Assembly: GCA_963576475.1 (NCBI GenBank)
Contig: OY754971.1
Coordinates: forward strand, 32,501-96,500
Direction of reading: 5' to 3'
Length of the DNA: 64,000 nt
Origin: Molanna angustata
Taxonomy: Eukaryota; Arthropoda; Insecta; Trichoptera; Molannidae
Part shown: piece by piece, positions 44,863 through 56,265 of the stretch
Position numbering within the stretch: the stretch's first letter is position 1
Layout of the letters: each line of letters opens with the position of its first letter
Notes under the pieces: model-generated
Databases searched by the model: none
Told to the model about the DNA's origin: nothing
What the model saw: only the letters and a program-made list of their open reading frames with translations
Position numbers and translations under genes: made by a program

Positions 44863-45216
44863 CTTGTACATACAACATACAAACCTTGGTTTCAGGGAAG
44901 AGGATTTTCCAGAAGAGATATTTCCTGTTTAACGAGAATGAGAATTGGTCACTGTATTGTGGCTACTCACCTGTTTAAAATTCATGTATTTAGCAGCCCT
45001 ATCTGTGAGTGTGGTCTAGACTGTCTAGAGGAGGAGACTCTAGACCATATGTTTTTTAATTGCAATAACCGGTCTAATATCAGTGGTCTGTATCAATTCT
45101 TTATCGACACTGTTCATACATCTCCAATTAATATCTCCTACCTGTTATCTCTTAATAATTCAAAAATTTATGTCTTGTTATTAAAATTTCTAAAAACTCA
45201 CAACATTGAACTGTAA
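44863..45216 (+). pseudogene. I/LOA-like ORF2 C-terminal fragment
   Basis: Reads SLVHTTYKPWFQGRGFSR, then ISCLTRMRIGHCIVATHLFKI, CECGLDCLEEETLDHMFFNC, and stops at 45216. This is the post-RNase H zinc region of I/LOA-type elements. Its plus orientation, AT-rich style and missing upstream half make it the probable continuation of 33838-35140, with the CR1-like and Gypsy DNA inserted between. The 3' UTR-like DNA follows to about 45350 and ends near an A-run. Confidence 0.75.
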
Positions 45217-45604
45217 CTTAATCTTGAACTTTTTTATATTCTCCTAAAACTGCTCCTAACCCCCCTTTTTTATTTATATTTTCATCCAAGGCATATAGCA
45301 CTCTAAATAGGATGAATTGCCATATAAAGCAAAAAAAAACTTTTTTTTTCTTCTTCTTTTTTCACTTAACTTTTGTAACCGAATTTTATCTAATTTATGT
45401 AACTCATACTTGTGTAACTTACGTGTGTGATTGAATAAGAGCTCATGTAATTTTGTGTGCATCCATAATTGGACGTCCAGCACTCAATAATAACCAATAT
45501 TATTTTCTTTTTATGAAAATTGTAAGCTGGATGTCTGTCTATGTACCCTTTTAATAAAAATAATAGTTTCAACAATAAATGGTTGTAGGTATATGTAAGA
45601 AGCA
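45217..45604. other. AT-rich spacer, probably 3' UTR of the I/LOA-like element
   Basis: No gene is supported. A/T runs near 45330-45360 may mark the 3' end of the element. Short inverted matches (GGACGTCCAGC near 45471, AAGCTGGATGTC near 45525) are visible but weak. Confidence 0.4.
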
Positions 45605-45690
45605 TGTCAGGATAGAGGGAGATGGCTAGGTATGCTGGAGGAGGCCAAGGCCCGCAATGGGCTGTGGAGCCATTGATGATGATGATATGT
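45605..45690 (+). mobile_element. RTE-like non-LTR 3' end fragment
   Basis: ATGGCTAGGTATGCTGGAGG, followed by AGGCCAAGGCCCGCAATGGG and a (GAT)n tail, has the form of the 3' ends of RTE-type elements common in insects: coding end, then a TGA/GAT microsatellite. Only about 85 bp remain. Confidence 0.55.
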
Positions 45691-46099
45691 AAGTTACAAT
45701 CTGTTATAAGTATTTATACCCAATTGATTTGTTTGATTTATCAAATATTTTATTTAGAGGTAGTCAATAATTTTGAACACGCCTTCTGCGTTAATTATAT
45801 TTGATAATTCAATTGTATATAAATCTAGTGTATAACTAAACCATTACCCCTGAACTAAAATATCAAAATAAGGATTTAAATAAATAAATGAGTATATAAT
45901 ATGGTTCATGAATGAAAAACATTGTTATTAAACGATGCATATAATTTTGAATAATATTTACATTACATACATACCAATGTACTGCGATAAATAGATTAAG
46001 TACATGGTATACCTACACTGCACCAGCCACTACAGTTGGAATATAAAACTATTTTGTGCAAATATAATGTTATATTGTAAGAGACAGAGAGAATCTTAT

Positions 46100-46349
46100 C
46101 GTTGGGTGGATGCAGAACTATTATAAGTCGCATTTTTAACGAAAATCACTTTTTGATGTAAATATGTTCGCAAACGTAGAATTAACGCTGTGCATAAATA
46201 TTATAAGTGTATTCCAAATATATTTTTCATAATTCTTAATTGTGCAGAAGTATTATAATTAAAATATAATACAATGAAAACTTTAAATGACTCTCCTGAA
46301 CATTTTAGTAAAATGCAGTTACATATAATAGTTCTGCATCCACTCAACG
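46100..46349. mobile_element. 250-bp MITE with terminal inverted repeats
   Basis: CGTTGGGTGGATGCAGAACT at 46100 is the near-exact reverse complement of AGTTCTGCATCCACTCAACG ending at 46349. TTAT directly flanks both ends (46096-46099, 46350-46353) as a likely target duplication. It is non-coding, and the superfamily is not assigned. Confidence 0.8.
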
Positions 46350-46479
46350 TTATTAATAAAATGTACAAAATACTCATAATAATATAAAACAATGTATATA
46401 TAGCTACTAGGTATATTGTTATACATATATATAAAGGATTAATATATTTACTTAAACCACTCTAAATGGTTTGTGTTGG

Positions 46480-46944
46480 AATAGAAAAGTAGAGTTGAAT
46501 AAATTATATTGCAATAGAACAGTAGAGTTGAATAAATTATATTGCAATAGAACAGTAGAGTTGAATAAATTATATTGCAATAGAACAGTAGAGTTGAATA
46601 AATTATATTGCAATAGAACAGTAGAGTTGAATAAAATATATTGCAATAGAACAGTAGAGTTGAATAAATTATATTGCAATAGAACAGTAGAGTTGAATAA
46701 ATTATATTGCAATAGAACAGTAGAGTTGAATAAATTATATTGCAATAGAACAGTAGAGTTGAATAAATTATATTGCAATAGAACAGTAGAGTTGAATAAA
46801 TTATATTGCAATAGAACAGTAGAGTTGAATAAATTATATTGCAATAGAACAGTAGAGTTGAATAAAATATATTGCAATAGAACAGTAGAGTTGAATAAAT
46901 TATATTGCAATAGAACAGTAGAGTTGAATAAATTATATTGCAAA
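46480..46944. repeat. 33-bp minisatellite, about 14 copies
   Basis: The unit AATAGAACAGTAGAGTTGAA plus TAAATTATATTGC repeats with almost no variation; two copies have AAATATA for AATTATA. Because 33 is divisible by three and the unit lacks stops on both strands, it gives spurious frames of about 160 codons each way. Confidence 0.95.
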
Positions 46945-49900
46945 TAGGTACCTATTTAAACTAACCAATAGAGGAGGCAACACGGCCTTTTATACAACTG
47001 TAATATTTTCTTGATTATTCATTGATAAATAAATTAATGTATAAGTATTTGATATGGTGTTCTATTTTTAGTTTGTATAGAATAAAATATTTCTTGTAAA
47101 AAGTATTATAATATATAATAATAATAAATAAACAATAAAAAATGATTTTTCCATTGTTACAAATGTACAATACTTGGCTTGTGGTAAATAATTATTATTT
47201 AAAGAAGGAATATTCATTTTTATAGAATAATAAAATATATAAATTACCAGATTAATAGGTACTAGTTAATAATATTAACTAGTGAAAATTACACCCTAAT
47301 TAATTATTTCATGTATTCATAAAGGGGTACTAAGTATAATTGTTTAAGTAGCATTTATAATGTTTCACACCAGATATATTATTTTCTTTAACATAATCTG
47401 TATTTCAATTAATTACAACTGCAAGTGACATTAAGTGCTTGAGATTGGCAGTATGAATGTATTGGTAATCTATGGTTTGACGTGAAACATTTTTTTTTAT
47501 TTAATATAATATTTTTATAACACACATATGTATTTCAGCACTTTGCCTGCATATAAATTTTAATTATGGCAAATATCAAACTCCTCCGTGGGTGTAGTTT
47601 GCTTAAAAAGGAGTCCGAAATTTTCACTTCACATATTAATATATAGATATTGGTAATTATTTTAAGTACATTTATTTATACAGGTATTTATTTTTAATGT
47701 GTTGATATATAATCATATAAGTATGGTCAATCTTAATGGAAAATATTTGAACAATTAAATTTTTACAAGTTTGTATAAATATTATGAAATTTGTAGTCTG
47801 ATCACTCTATTTCTATCTTTCAATACATATATCAATTACTTTAGTAATATTATTTGTGGCACAGATATACCTATGTATACGAGATATCGGTCTGTAAAAT
47901 AGAGTTTGCACAAAATTTGATCAAATGGAAAGTAATCATTTATATTATAGTTACTAAATATCGAAAATTATTTTAGAAATTAAATATTCTACACGGATTA
48001 AATATAAATAATGAATATAACAATATACAGTGAAAATTATTCATATAAATTTTGGACAAAAAACAAAATATTACACAGATAGATGTTTACATAAATTAAA
48101 AATGAAAAAGCCATTGTAAATGTAGATATTATTTTAAGTACAAAGTATACAATGTAAGTACATAAATATATTAATACTGAATTATAAATACAGGTTTTAA
48201 GTATGAAATTGTCAACATAGTCCCATAAACTATGTAAATTGTTCCTAATCTAAATAGCCATAATTATCTATTGTCAAAAACATAAATATCACATCATTAC
48301 TTATTTAGTTAAGTTAAGTACCTTACCAACAAAATATACTTTAATTAAAATAATAAAATATTACATCAAGTCCAATGTTTTACAATAAAATAATATAATT
48401 AATGAAATCAAAATTGATTGACACAGATAGCCATTAATTATATTATGTGAAATATAATTTAGTTATTTTTATAAATGAAAATGTCTGTCTGTCTGTCTGT
48501 CTGAATGAATGAATGAGTGGTACCTATATAATATAATATAATATAATATTATTGACTGGTGCATGTATCCTTTTATCTTATAACTAAATTTATTATAACA
48601 AAACAACATAGACTTTATGAAGAAATCAACAATAAAACTAATATATTTTTACATCTATATACAAGATCAAATCACAAAAACGCGGAGTATAATAACGCGG
48701 ACCATATAATATCCCCAAAGACAGTAAGTTCTCTTCTCCACTAAAGCAATCTATTAACATGTGACTTTGCAATAAGTATCTACATATGTATCACATAACA
48801 TAAGTACATATTTATAACACAAACCTTCATATCTTGCTAAATAAATAGGCAGTTTATGTCTCATATTCATTGTGTCTTGAAAGTATTTTGTGAACTCTGT
48901 TTCACCTGCAGTTAACAAATGAACAGATTATTTACTACGTACATGTGCAGATAAAACTTTTACAGCTAATTAATCAAGAGATGTAGTGAAAGTTTTTTTA
49001 TAAAATGTATTTGTTTGGAAAAAAATATTATACTCTATTTATTACAGGAGCAAATTTCTTATTTCTAAATGCTTCTCGGGCAACTAACGTGTAATGTGCT
49101 ATGTCAAATATTTATTTAACACTCACTCAAAAACAAACTAGTTGCCACATTCTGGAGACATCTCGGATCCATACTGAAAACAAATCTAAGAAGTGTGTCT
49201 CCACCAGGAAGGGAACCTTTAGTTAAGGTGTCAGATATATAACCTACTAAGCCAAGAAAGCCAACAATACAGAATTGTGAATACTTAATTAAAAAAAATG
49301 CAATATTTAGATAAATATAATATCACCTTTACATAGTCTTTCTAATCCACAAAGTAAATGGAGTGGAGTCTTTTTAAGAAATGTTTAAATAGTAGGTAGG
49401 TAGGTAGGTAGGTATAATTACTAGTAATGTGTGCAATGTATGTATGTATGTAGGTAATACTAAATGTTGTGGCAGACGCTGGTGCTGGTGCTGGTGCAAT
49501 CAATATATATCTACATAAATATATGTAGGTATAGATATCATATATATCTCAGATAGCAGAAGCTTTACCACTAATCTCTAAATTAACCTAATATTGTAAT
49601 TAGGTAGATACGTAATAATAGTTATTATATCAATGATATGCAGATATCTGTGGCAGCTGCCACTATAATATAATATATGTAGTCTATGTATCTTCCCAAC
49701 CTTCATTGTTGCATTACATAATATTCATATTACATAGTAAATAGGTTATGTGAGTGTGTATACAAAACAATAATTCTCTTATACCTACACATGTATTACA
49801 TCAATAATACAGTATTTTTATGTATAATACAGATATACGCAGGTGGCTTAGTGGTTTGTGTTACCACATTATCTACATCATAAATATTTTTAACTAAGTT

Positions 49901-50563
49901 TAAGGAATGTACGAGGATATCAGTATAAAGGTGACTTAAGGTTACTTCTCAGGCTAGGTCATATTTAATGAAATATTCAGAATAAAACAATATCTGTTAA
50001 ATATAAAAGGAACATAAATTAGAAAAGGGCCACATACACAAAATGACACTGTTGTACAAAGACCATTACATAAGGAACATATAAAAATTTAGTTATGATA
50101 TAAAATTGATGTTAATTTGTATTGGTTTATTCTCCATAGGCACTAATGAGTCCTCAATGAATATAAATAAACAAAGGATACATGATAATTGAAATCTCTT
50201 TCATTTAGCATTTTGTCACTTGTATAAAAGCAAAATATTATAAAATGAGATTGGCTTCTGACAATGAAATAATATCTATTAGTTAATACAAAACTTGTTT
50301 AATGTATGTACATATGTACAGTTCCTTATTGTTGCATATTTAAGTATAGTTCAATACAATTGTAAAGATTGACAAATTATTTGCAATGTATCGCGTCCAC
50401 CGGTACAATGATATCCTTCTAATATTACACACATGTCATATGTTATAACATGACACAGTGGCACTGCAGCTGGCAGAAGGCAGGAGGCAGCTAGTGCTAA
50501 TCTAGGAGTGTACTAAATTAGGTACTTTAATATTGCACAATACATCTTCCTATTCCAATCAAT
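46945..50563. other. AT-rich DNA without a recognised gene; includes presumed numb 3' UTR
   Basis: About 3.6 kb downstream of the numb stop codon. I see microsatellites: (TCTG)n with (AATG)n near 48482-48515, (ATAAT)n near 48523-48550, (TAGG)n near 49394-49412 and (TGGTGC)n near 49479-49497. I see no supported frame. The numb 3' UTR must occupy the right-hand part on the minus strand, but its end cannot be placed by eye. Confidence 0.6.
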
Positions 50564-51011
50564 TCAGATAGCTCTTTGCAGAAAAGGGTTGGTAGGTCTG
50601 GGGGGCACGGCCCATTCTGCATCAAAAGGGTCCCCTCCCAGACTGCGAGCTCGTTGGTTCAGGCCGGGGGCCCGTCTGGGAGCCTGGGAGGGAGGGGGAG
50701 GAGAGGGGCCAGTCAGGCGCCCCAACCATTGATCAGGGGCGGGCAACTCGGGACCTGCATCTACGGCCACCTCTTCTAAAGGAACACCGCTCCCTTCCCC
50801 TCCAAAAGACAGCAAATGGAGCCCCCTGGAGACCTGCTGACAGAGTGCCGCTACTTGCTGATCTCTCTCTACCTCGGGGGGCACTGTCTGGATTGGTGCA
50901 GGAGTGGGAACAGTCTGCATTACGGGTGGTAAACTGGGAGTGCAGCGAAGTCTCTCCAAATTACTTGGAAGATCGCTGATTCTTAATGACATTTGCCTTT
51001 TGAATGGAGAA
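50564..51011 (-). CDS. numb: Numb, terminal coding exon
   Basis: Numb is the membrane-associated endocytic adaptor that antagonises Notch in asymmetric cell division. This exon follows the acceptor TTTACAG and encodes SPFKRQMSLRISDLPSN, the highly conserved block after the PTB domain whose serine is an aPKC target in studied Numb proteins. It also encodes LCQQVSRGL, a DQWLG motif as in flies, DPFDAEW (AP-2 adaptin-type DPF) and NPFL (EH-domain NPF), with the stop at 50564. It supplies 148 residues. It is distinctly more GC-rich than the surroundings. The acceptor phase fits the donor at 61021 (codon split AA|T). The C-terminal region is much shorter than in Drosophila, lacking the long Gln/Ala-rich spacer. 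Confidence 0.93.
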
Positions 51012-53450
51012 CTGTAAATAAAATATTTAAGAAAAATTAATTTTAGGTTTAGATTATCTAGTAAATAAAATGTCACAGAATAATCTGTTTTTATGTAATC
51101 GCGGTTAACCTATATGATAGTGAGTTTTGGTATGATGTATATACCTACATATATGGAGTGTGTTTAAATATAAAAATCTATATAAATAAAACAAAGTCAG
51201 GTTAGTTAGACTATTAATGTATAACTCAAGAATGATCTCTTATTAATTTGTTGGATTCGTCGCCGCCCCGGATAACATAATTACATAATAACAATCACGC
51301 CGGTGGCACTCCATTGGTAGCATTGGATTTAGTTTACGCTTGTTGTATTTTTTGATTATCTTCGTAAGATATCTGATAAATTTTGTTGTGTTTTGAATAA
51401 ATTGTCGTGGTGAAGTGAAGTTATATAGTTTTCCGAAAATCAATAGTAAATCTTTCTTTGTGAAAAATAAATTTAAAAAAACCTAATAATCTACAATGCA
51501 CATTTTATTTAGAACTATGTATTTTATGAATTACTTGGCATGATTTTTGAAATATTGCAAATAAAATCCTTCATGTGTGTATTTTTGTAATTTTTTCGCG
51601 AGTTGTGTTTTTTTTAAATAATAATGATTGAGAAATGGTTATTTTTTATTTAAGTTATCCTTGAATCCATTCCTCAAAGCTGGAAACATTTTAAAATGGA
51701 AATTTAATTTTGCCGTGGACCGGTCACGTATTCATTGACCCTATAGCGGGGATGCACGAAACCTTATATAATTATCCGGTTACAGCTTCTATGTATTGAG
51801 TGACACATCTGAAGTTTACTTCTATATTATCTGTCAATTTAATGTAAAATCAGGGTAGGTAGGCTACCAACATTGATAAATTTACAATAGAATCTCGAGC
51901 TAGGTACCTGTACCTAATAATATTGATTTAATTAGCATTATTATATAAATAATTTGAAAATGTTTATTCTACTAAGAAAAATTGAAAAACAAAACATATG
52001 GATTATGGATTAAAGAAAATTTTGACATCATACTTGGGGTTGGTCAGTGGGGTGCAACTTCCATACAAGATTTTGTATGGGGAGAATTCGGATAAAATAC
52101 CAACATACAAAAACTTACAAACTAAGGTTAGCCAACATTAAGAACACAACTTTCAAAACTTCGAAATAGGTATCATTATTCTCATTGGTAGATACCTAAT
52201 ATATATTTTTTGGCCACATTTGAATTTGGATTATTATTTGACAGCGGAAAAGTGTTTTTCGTGAAACATAACATTTTGATTTGGTGATGGATTTCGTTTA
52301 TTTCTGAGGAAAATTCATGGAAAATTCCTGACCACGTAAGAATTTTAATTTATTTATTCAATATAGACATTGACATGAAATAAAAATAATTAAAGTAGGT
52401 ATTGTATTTATGTGGTTTTTACATATTAATTACTAATTACTTTTTGCTTGTGATTTTGTTTAATGTTCTTGAGGACCACATGAGAATTTTAATTAATTTT
52501 GCCATTTTAACTTTTTTCAGGTGCTTAAGGCTTAAAAAGATAGCCAAACCTTCATAAAATCCGCCTCTATTCATAACTTATTGAGCATCAAGAGTTAGAA
52601 ACCTAAAAATTGCGTTATTTGTAGCAAGCGGGAGATAAATGGTAGTGAAAATATTTGTTTCTCAAAGTTTCCAATTGGAGAGGAAAGTCTGTAATTATTC
52701 CTCAAAACCAATTGGTGTTTTCTCAATTTGGTCACATGACTCATTTTTGATGTGCAACGACGATATATTAAATATTATTTTCTAAAAATTAATTAGTTTC
52801 ATATTCATTAATATTTAAGTTTTTATTAATATTTTTCATTTTTTACTCTTTTATTATAAATATGTTGCATTAGCAATTTGTTCATAAAATTAGTATTTTA
52901 TTGTGTTTATGTGTGTATATGTATTATAAAATAATAAATAAACATATGCAAAATATGATGTTTATGATTTTCTCCCTGATTATAAAATGATAAACATATT
53001 AAATTAAAAATATATACGGACTGCCTGCACTTTTGCATAGGTACTAATTATGATATTGCCCATCACTACTGGTGACAGCTTTTTCCATCCCTAGATGCTG
53101 TCAAATATCAGAGAGGCAACGCAAAGAAAAAATTGTTTTTTTTTCTGTTGGCATGACTTGAATTCATACATTTTGCCGATTATTTTTATTTGTATGGAGT
53201 TGTGTCTCTTATCCGTAGGTATTATATACTCTTTGGAATTGGTTCTTGAGCTGTCAAATACAGAAAAATGTATTCATTATTACTGATTTTGCATTTTTAT
53301 ATTATTATTATATTCTAATAAAACATTGAACTTAATACATTATTTGTATTCATTTTATTACGTTGATAAAATCCTAAATAAGGTTTAGATAAAAGTTAAC
53401 ATGACATCCATTGACTGAGGCGGTACGAAGTTCGCCGGGTGAGCTAGTTT
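51012..53450. other. numb intron, no further gene seen
   Basis: AT-rich intron. The segment at about 53400-53449, with GCGGTACGAAGTTCGCCGGG and then GAGCTAGT, resembles the 3' end of a non-autonomous Helitron (short hairpin, then CTAG before T), but I cannot place a 5' end. Small open frames such as 51243-51443 show no recognisable motif. Confidence 0.45.
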
Positions 53451-53530
53451 AAAATAAAAAGTATTACATTTGATGACTCCCGACACAATAATCGGGTAAA
53501 AAAAAATTATACTTACCATTTTTCAAAGTT

Positions 53531-53628
53531 TATATTGAAAAATCGTATGATTATTTCAGGTGTCTATTGGTTGGGTTTGAGGACAATAGTTGAGGACACC
53601 TGAAATAATCATACGATTTTTCAATATA
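53531..53628. mobile_element. 98-bp perfect-hairpin MITE
   Basis: The arms 53531-53564 and 53595-53628 are exact reverse complements over 34 bp (core AAAAATCGTATGATTATTTC), with a 30-bp loop. TA lies at both edges, consistent with TA target duplication. It abuts the mariner end at 53627. Confidence 0.82.
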
Positions 53629-54590
53629 CAGGGGTCGGCACTCTAAGTGTTACCAATTAAAGATGCTATAAATTTGTCAATTTTTACTTTTCTTATTAGA
53701 AAACTTCAGTATACCGTAAAAACATTTCAAATTTAACAAAAAAGATGTTATTGTTCGATGCAGCGACCTGTCCGAGTAGGCTTCACTCGCTGCACGAATG
53801 TGATCTGGTGGTATTTTGTTCCACTCTCGATGAAGAACAATCTTTAAGGCGTCAACAGTCTCATATTTTTTAGTTAATACTTTAGTCTGCAGAATGGACC
53901 ATATGGAAAAATCCATTGGGTTCAAGCCCGGGGAATATGGGGGCCATTGTTGTGAAGAAATAAAGCTGGGAATTTTTTTCTTGTAAAAAACTTAGGATTT
54001 CACGGGCTTTTTGGGATGGTACTGAGTCTTGTTGAAACTTCCAATGGTTTCTACCAAACTGTTTACGTGCCCAAGGTTACAAAGCATCGTTTAAAATCTT
54101 TTCACGATAGATTTGTTGATTTACCTTTACGCCCTGTTCAATGAAAACGAGTGGAGAGTGTCCTGTGACAGTTACCGCGGCCCAAACCATCATCTGATGC
54201 AGGCGCTTGTTTTCGCATAGCAATTCGCAGGTCTAAATTGTCTTTTGATTTGCACTCTAACCAAACACGGTCGTTTTTTTTATTTACATATTACTGAACC
54301 GTAAAAAAATTGTCATCAGAAAAGACCAAATTCTCAAGCTTGCCACCAACGTGCAAGTGTTTTAACACCTTTGCTCTTGCTAGGCGAATTGCCTTACGTG
54401 CAGGTATTAAATCATGCACTTTAAGTATTTTGTAAGACTTCAACCTAACTTCATTTTTTAATATGCGCTCTATACTTCGAGCAGACACATTGAGATTTTT
54501 CGCCAATTGAACTGCACTTTGTCGTGGGTTACATTGAATTATGGCCTTCACCTTTCCAACCATTTCAGGAGTAGTCAAACGTAATATTTT
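53627..54590 (-). pseudogene. Tc1/mariner transposase relic
   Basis: The left end TACAGGGGTCGGCACTC looks like a mariner terminal repeat. On the minus strand the N-terminal part (54578-54291) has a helix-turn-helix (SAVQLAKNLNVSARSIERIL) and the first catalytic Asp (VFSDDNFF). A broken middle holds WAAVTVTGHSP and QQDSVPS (second Asp). The C-terminal part (53925-53677) begins at NPMDFSIWSILQ (third Asp), with WPPYSPGL just upstream. Stops and shifts disrupt the middle. The opposite terminal repeat was not found. A dead copy in a numb intron. Confidence 0.85.
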
Positions 54591-54682
54591 TTATTTTAAA
54601 TTTTTATATTTAAAATAACTCACTCCGTATAGGTAGGTATGTACATCATAACAAAACTCACTATCATAGAGGTTAAAACACG

Positions 54683-54912
54683 AATACCTAGATAGAGATA
54701 GCCATAGTATAACTTGTATTCAATACCTAGATAGAGATAGCCATAGTATAACTTGTATTCAATACCTAGATAGAGATAGCCATAGTATAACTTGTATTCA
54801 ATACCTAGATAGAGATAGCCATAGTATAACTTGTATTCAATACCTAGATAGAGATAGCCATAGTATAACTTGTATTCAATACCTAGATAGAGATAGCCAT
54901 AGTATAACTTGT
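54683..54912. repeat. 39-bp minisatellite, outer block (about 6 copies)
   Basis: The unit AATACCTAGATAGAGATAGC plus CATAGTATAACTTGTATTC repeats without visible change. It stops abruptly at the left arm of the inverted repeat at 54913. Confidence 0.95.
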
Positions 54913-55131
54913 ATAATTGGTGAACGTTGCGCAAGCACATAAAGTGATCACGTAAACCAGCCGATGACAGGTCGTAAGCCCTGTAGGTGCCTTGATTTCC
55001 CGGTTCTCCTACAATAAATATTCCAACTTCGTCTCTATTGAGATAATTAAAAATCTGTTAAAAAATATCTTTGACTCCCGACAGGGAAAAAAAATCCAAT
55101 GTTTGCGCATATGCAATAATAAAAATATTCG
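54913..55131 (+). repeat. Left arm of a 219-bp inverted repeat
   Basis: Starts ATAATTGGTGAACGTTGCGC and ends ATAAAAATATTCG. It is almost exactly reverse-complementary to 56049-56265. Differences seen are A/G near 54938, T/C near 55073 and two A in a run. With the right arm it frames a 1353-bp structure that may be a foldback or MITE-like element. No clear target duplication. Confidence 0.9.
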
Positions 55132-55616
55132 TATAACTTGTATTCAATACCTAGATAGAGATAGCCATAGTATAACTTGTATTCAATACCTAGATAGAGA
55201 TAGCCATAGTATAACTTGTATTCAATACCTAGATAGAGATAGCCATAGTATAACTTGTATTCAATACCTAGATAGAGATAGCCATAGTATAACTTGTATT
55301 CAATACCTAGATAGAGATAGCCATAGTATAACTTGTATTCAATACCTAGATAGAGATAGCCATAGTATAACTTGTATTCAATACCTAGATAGAGATAGCC
55401 ATAGTATAACTTGTATTCAATACCTAGATAGAGATAGCCATAGTATAACTTGTATTCAATACCTAGATAGAGATAGCCATAGTATAACTTGTATTCAATA
55501 CCTAGATAGAGATAGCCATAGTATAACTTGTATTCAATACCTAGATAGAGATAGCCATAGTATAACTTGTATTCAATACCTAGATAGAGATAGCCATAGT
55601 ATAACTTGTATTCAAT
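55132..55616. repeat. 39-bp minisatellite, inner block (about 12 copies)
   Basis: Same 39-bp unit and phase as the block at 54683-54912, but inside the inverted-repeat structure. Its length is divisible by three, so open frames appear on both strands. Confidence 0.95.
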
Positions 55617-55699
55617 TATATATTTACAAAATAAATGAATAAGTACTTTAGTAAAGAACTTAGTTTTAGTTAATGAGTTTTCATGACAATTAAAATACA

Positions 55700-55868
55700 A
55701 TCTGGGGAGCAAGTCTGGTCAACAGGCGGAATCACAACCATTCATATCATGGATATAATTATCTTATATCTTAAGATATTATAGAACTCCATAAGATAAT
55801 TATATCCATGATATGAGTAAACATGGATGGTTTTGATTCTGGAGGTTGACCAGACTTGTCCCCCAGAT
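55700..55868. mobile_element. Hairpin MITE of about 169 bp inside the inverted-repeat structure
   Basis: The left arm 55700-55766 (ATCTGGGGAGCAAGTCTGGT...ATTATCTTA) and right arm 55792-55868 pair nearly throughout, with about 12 extra bases in the right arm and a 25-bp loop. No protein is encoded. Confidence 0.8.
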
Positions 55869-56048
55869 CTGAGCATTGGTAGGTAGGTATAATTTAAGAC
55901 AATATTGAGAAACATTTCTATTGATTTCCTCTTAAATATCATACCTAGTTGTAGTTTATTTTACAGGGCAAAAAAATACAAATTGCATTTATATATTGAA
56001 GGTATTTAAAAAAACAGACAGAAAAATTATCTAAGGAAACATCTTAAC

Positions 56049-56265
56049 CGAATATTTTTATTATTGCATATGCGCAAACATTGGATTTTTTCCCTGTCGG
56101 GAGTCAGAGATATTTTTTAACAGATTTTTAATTATCTCAATAGAGACGAAGTTGGAATATTTATTGTAGGAGAACCGGGAAATCAAGGCACCTACAGGGC
56201 TTACGACCTGTCATCGGCTGGTTTACGTGATCACTTTATGCGCTTGCGCAACGTTCACCAATTAT
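56049..56265 (-). repeat. Right arm of the 219-bp inverted repeat
   Basis: Reverse complement of 54913-55131 with only a handful of differences. Ends ACGTTCACCAATTAT at 56265. Confidence 0.9.

Noticed and set aside
46452..46947. Overlapping open frames of about 160 codons on both strands
   Set aside because: They are the 33-bp minisatellite read through; the unit length is a multiple of three and happens to lack stops.
51243..51443. 66-codon minus-strand frame in the numb intron
   Set aside because: AT-rich, no recognisable motif, expected by chance.
54620..55712. Open frames of 106, 216 and 221 codons on both strands with repeated YLYLGIEYKL or DRDSHSITCIQ
   Set aside because: Product of the 39-bp minisatellite, not protein genes.
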